Origin: Toxonevra muliebris | Lineage: Eukaryota; Arthropoda; Insecta; Diptera; Pallopteridae | NCBI GenBank assembly: GCA_963691655.1 | Contig: OY829326.1 | Location: 91,753,235 to 91,817,234, forward strand | Reading direction: 5' to 3' | DNA: 64,000 nucleotides | Part shown: one piece after another, positions 61,067 to 64,000 of the stretch | How positions within the stretch are numbered: position 1 is the first letter of the stretch | How the letters are laid out: the number at the start of each line of letters is the position of its first letter | The notes under the pieces: generated by a model | What the model saw: only the letters and a program-made list of their open reading frames with translations | Told to the model about the DNA's origin: nothing | Database searches by the model: none | Made by a program: the position numbers and the translations under genes

Positions 61067-62061
61067 CAGCTGTGTTCAAAATAGAAGTGCTGGTACTAAT
61101 TTTTTTTTAAAATTCATTTTAATCATGTAACGATATGCAAACCACCCGAACTTCTGACGGTACTTGCAATGGAATTTTGGAGTTACAATAAAAAAAAGTA
61201 GCTTGGAATTACGACAACATTTGTGAAGTTATGCTGTCATTTTAGTATCTTGCTCTGAGTTGCACTGATCAAAAAATCAGGAGTAAAAAAAAAGTTTATG
61301 TTAAAAACTCGTAAAAGAAACAAAAAAGTAAATATAGACGAATGGTTTAGAACTGTTAGAACTGTTTTTGTAATTTTCAATGGCTTTTTTTGTTTTTAAT
61401 AGACGCTTACTACAGCATAATTTATTTGCAAGAAGTCTACGGGAAGTGCCATTACTGACGAAGAAACACGTAGCTGCACGTCCACAGTTCGTCAAAGAGC
61501 ATAACCATTGACCGACAGCAAAATGACGGAACATATTGTAGACAGACGAAAGCTAAATCGTGTTATTTGGTGGAACAAGATTCACATAGTACATCTAATG
61601 CCGAATATTAACCACAATACACTACCAAAACAGTTAAGCTGTTCCATCATGCTATGGTATAGGGTAGTTGGCTAAATCCATCTAATCAAAGTAACAGTGG
61701 GTCAGCGAGTGTATGTGAATATATTGAAAAAAAAGATGTTGCCATACAACAAGTGGAATATGACACCAAAATGGCTATTCCAACAGAAAACAGTAGGAAA
61801 TCCGTAAAAGAGTGGTTTCAGGGCAATGGGCTTGTGTCATGGCCTACTCAGTCACCTAACCTTAAAATCATAGAAAATTTGTGAGCAGACATTATGACAG
61901 GTGTTGCAGAGCATTAACCTATAAGTACTACAGATATGTGGAAAACGATTCAAAAGGTATAGCAGCGAACCACTTTGAAGCGGTTCCCGGATGTCATCAA
62001 CTCTATGCTCCATAGATGTGCGGTAATGATGAAAAATTGAGGCTATTCAACTAAATATGTA
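61067..62061 (+). mobile_element. Decayed Tc1-like transposon
   Basis: The left end, cagctgtgttcaaaatagaagtgct (from 61067 after TA at 61065-61066), looks like a Tc1-family inverted repeat. The interior carries transposase homology to about 62061. No convincing partner of the left end was found to the right (attttgaatagtg near 62150 is the best weak candidate), so the right boundary is uncertain. Confidence 0.65.
61410..62061 (+). pseudogene. Tc1-like transposase pseudogene
   Basis: The order of motifs is as expected for Tc1-like DD34E enzymes. LFARSLREVPLLTKKHVAAR then FVKEHNHW form the linker after the DNA-binding domain. TDES has the first Asp at 61545-61547, just after a W-to-stop change. 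PKWLFQQ follows, but the usual catalytic Asp is a Lys codon (61787-61789). WPTQSPNLKIIENLW has the third residue, Glu, at 61873-61875, followed by another stop. The C-terminus has LKRFPDVINSMLHRC and GYSTKY. Several stops, at least one indel and the missing Asp make it non-functional. The N-terminal helix-turn-helix was not identified. Confidence 0.75.
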
Positions 62062-62069
62062 TTAGAAGT

Positions 62070-63540
62070 CTGACACATTACTTAACTAATTACAACTGTT
62101 TTCTTTGTTCAATTTAGATTAATTCATATCTCGCGTTAATACTCTTGATATTTTGAATAGTGAACTCTGAATTTATTTAACTTAAGTTGTTTTTTTTATA
62201 ATTCACTGTTTTTATTGGAAGTTCAAAGAGGTGTAAAACACCAAATTTTATCAATAATTTGTTTTGTGAAAAAATCAATGACCAAAAATAATAACTATTT
62301 TTAAATATTTAAACGAAAAAATCAAAGTGTTCCAAATATCGGGGAACAATGTCGAGTACACCAAATTGATAATGATTGCAAGCTTTCTTGAATTCACTAA
62401 AAATTAAAAATAATTTTTCTCTGCTGATTTTTATTTTTTGCTCAGAAATAACAATTATTTGTTGTTCAGGAAAAAAATCATTATTTGATTTTTATATTTT
62501 TGATTGAAAGGAAAAAAATCAAATCGTTGCACAGCTTTATGGTTTTAAGCTAGGTCGTAAAATGTTTTCCGGGCTTTCATCTAAGAAAAAACTACAAAAA
62601 CAAAAAGAAAAACAACAACAACACCAACACTTTGCTGTTATTGTTGCTGACAAAAATTAATTATTATCATTTCTGAGCGAAAAATAAAAAATCGATAAAT
62701 AATTTTTATTGATGATCAAATAAATAAAATTCAAGTAATAAGCATTAAATTTTGATTTTTTTCATACTGCTTATAATGATTACGGTCCCTGGAAAAAATG
62801 AATGAATGTATATATATCATAAATAAATAATAAAAAATGCAGCAACAAAATCTTTAACAATTTCGACTCAAGTAAAAATTTAACTTTTAAATTTTTCACT
62901 TAAATACTAACAAATACTTAGACACTCGTTAGCAAGCAGGCTTAAAATTTGTTGAACAGAAAAGTTTAGTAGGGAATTTTATTTGAATTAATTACGGGTT
63001 TTCATGAACTTTATTCTTTGCACCAGAAATATTTAAACATTATCACTCAATGAAATCCAAAAATTCTCCAGTAGATAATTCATGAAGTTACTTGAGTTAA
63101 AGCTCTACTTAAATCCAATTTTTTAACTATAATGGCTGTTAATACACCTCCAGCAAGTTAGAGCCTCGACTTTTAATTTCTTTGCTTACATTTGTAGTAT
63201 TGTACTTCGTAAGAAGGAGGAAATATTCTATTATCAAATTTAAATTAGTAGCAAAAAAAAAAAAATGAATTAATAATTTTTTTTATAGTTTCTAAAAACT
63301 ATGGAAATGGACAAACAAACTCAAACGACTCCGATTAAAAATTGTGACTTTTTGAAAGTCGAGGGGCAAACTTATCGCCAAAAATGTAAATTGTTAATAA
63401 ATTTTTTTTATATATTCTACAAACAATGAAAATAGGCTAACAAACATTAACAAATTAATAACAATCGATATCGATAAAAGAATTTTCACTTTTTAAAAGT
63501 CAAGCATGATCGATTATGTAATGACCAAAGCAGTAAAATA
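62070..63540. other. Non-coding, with dispersed-repeat sequence
   Basis: No gene recognised. The part at 62330-62790 shares words with 43.5-43.8 kb (see tandem repeat there) and ends acggtccctgg near 62780. A related ccagagaccg occurs at 43449, in the opposite sense. Confidence 0.4.
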
Positions 63541-63547
63541 GGTGGTG

Positions 63548-63675
63548 TACAGCGGTGCCATATTGACAGATTTATCTGTAAATTACAGTTTTTTCGATCG
63601 GCATGCAGTCTTACAGATTTCAATCCAATATTACAGTTTATTCCCCAATTTTACAGTTTTTGCAATAATATGCAG
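63548..63675 (+). repeat. TTACAG repeat cluster, possible transposon end
   Basis: cagcggtgccatattgacag at about 63551 resembles a hAT-type terminus (CAG.GGTGCCA). It is followed by four spaced TTACAGttt/att motifs in about 90 bases. If this is an element end, the other end lies beyond the window, so the call is tentative. Confidence 0.3.
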
Positions 63676-64000
63676 AAAAGACTTAAATATGTTTTGGTTA
63701 TTATAAGAATGTAATTGTATTTCAGGGTAGCACTTGCACGTAGCGAATGTGGCTAGAATATTTCCCCAAATTGATACTAACAAAACTAAAATTCGAAAAT
63801 TAGCTGAAAAGAATAAAAGACTTACTTAAAAAAATTATAAAATTTAACAAATTTTGTGGCATCAAGAGAAATGTACAAGAAATTTGATGAAACCATTTTG
63901 AGAGCTTTTAAAATTGTTGTATTGATTACTGGTGAACTATGACAACTCAAAAAATTGGACCCAGGAATGTTCATTTAATTTTTTAACTAGTCAAAACAAG

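Noticed and set aside
1..64000. CRISPR arrays, bacterial operons, rRNA genes or complete tRNA genes
   Set aside because: None seen. Repeats are dispersed or microsatellite, and the tRNA-like segments lack a proper cloverleaf by eye.

Overview
The window is AT-rich animal DNA with almost no host coding sequence. It looks like a dipteran, probably a higher fly. The evidence is the fly-style TATA plus TCAGT initiator promoter near 19.03 kb, the abundant A/T homopolymers and CA/TG microsatellites, and the transposon content: a mariner of the type found in fruit flies, piggyBac, hAT, Tc1, BEL, I/R1/LOA-type LINEs and tRNA-derived SINEs. A tephritid fruit fly is plausible, but that is inference.

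The only candidate host gene part I can support is a promoter at about 19032-19068 (plus strand) and a roughly 880-nt leader ending at 19942. The leader ends in a perfect fly Kozak context whose start codon is cut by a splice donor (AT^GTAAGT). If real, everything to the right would be the start of a first intron of more than 44 kb. No downstream host exon is visible, and none of the longer open frames resembles a host protein family I recognise.

The rest is a graveyard of mobile elements. From left to right: a LINE RNase H remnant (2.9-3.2 kb, minus); two pieces of a mariner-type transposase (4.0-5.3 kb, minus); a LINE 3' end with a (TAA)n tail (9.4-9.7 kb); a 216-bp foldback (10.5 kb); a 1.3-kb element with 83-bp inverted ends and TA duplications (11.3-12.6 kb); a LINE 3' remnant (13.8 kb); a Penelope-type GIY-YIG fragment (15.15 kb); two tRNA-like SINE heads (15.8 and 16.1 kb); and a mosaic of LINE RNase H, mariner and hAT dimerisation-domain fragments (16.2-17.4 kb). 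Right of the promoter are a foldback (22.6-23.2 kb), a LINE C-terminal fragment (25.1 kb), a nearly complete but dead mariner with TIRs and TA duplications (29.92-31.20 kb), a deleted piggyBac element (32.2-33.4 kb), and short hAT-like, mariner-like and other TIR elements at 35.4, 39.0, 40.0 and 40.5 kb.

Two clear nestings stand out. At 47.06-49.38 kb, a hAT-like element with an exact 8-bp target duplication contains a 5'-truncated LINE that has its own target duplication. At 55.7-57.3 kb, a SINE is split by a degraded piggyBac at TTAA. A BEL-type pol remnant lies at 51.1-51.66 kb (minus), a Tc1 3' part at 58.1-58.6 kb (minus) and another decayed Tc1 at 61.07-62.06 kb. Every transposase or retroelement frame seen is broken, so the region reads as old, repeat-filled non-coding DNA.
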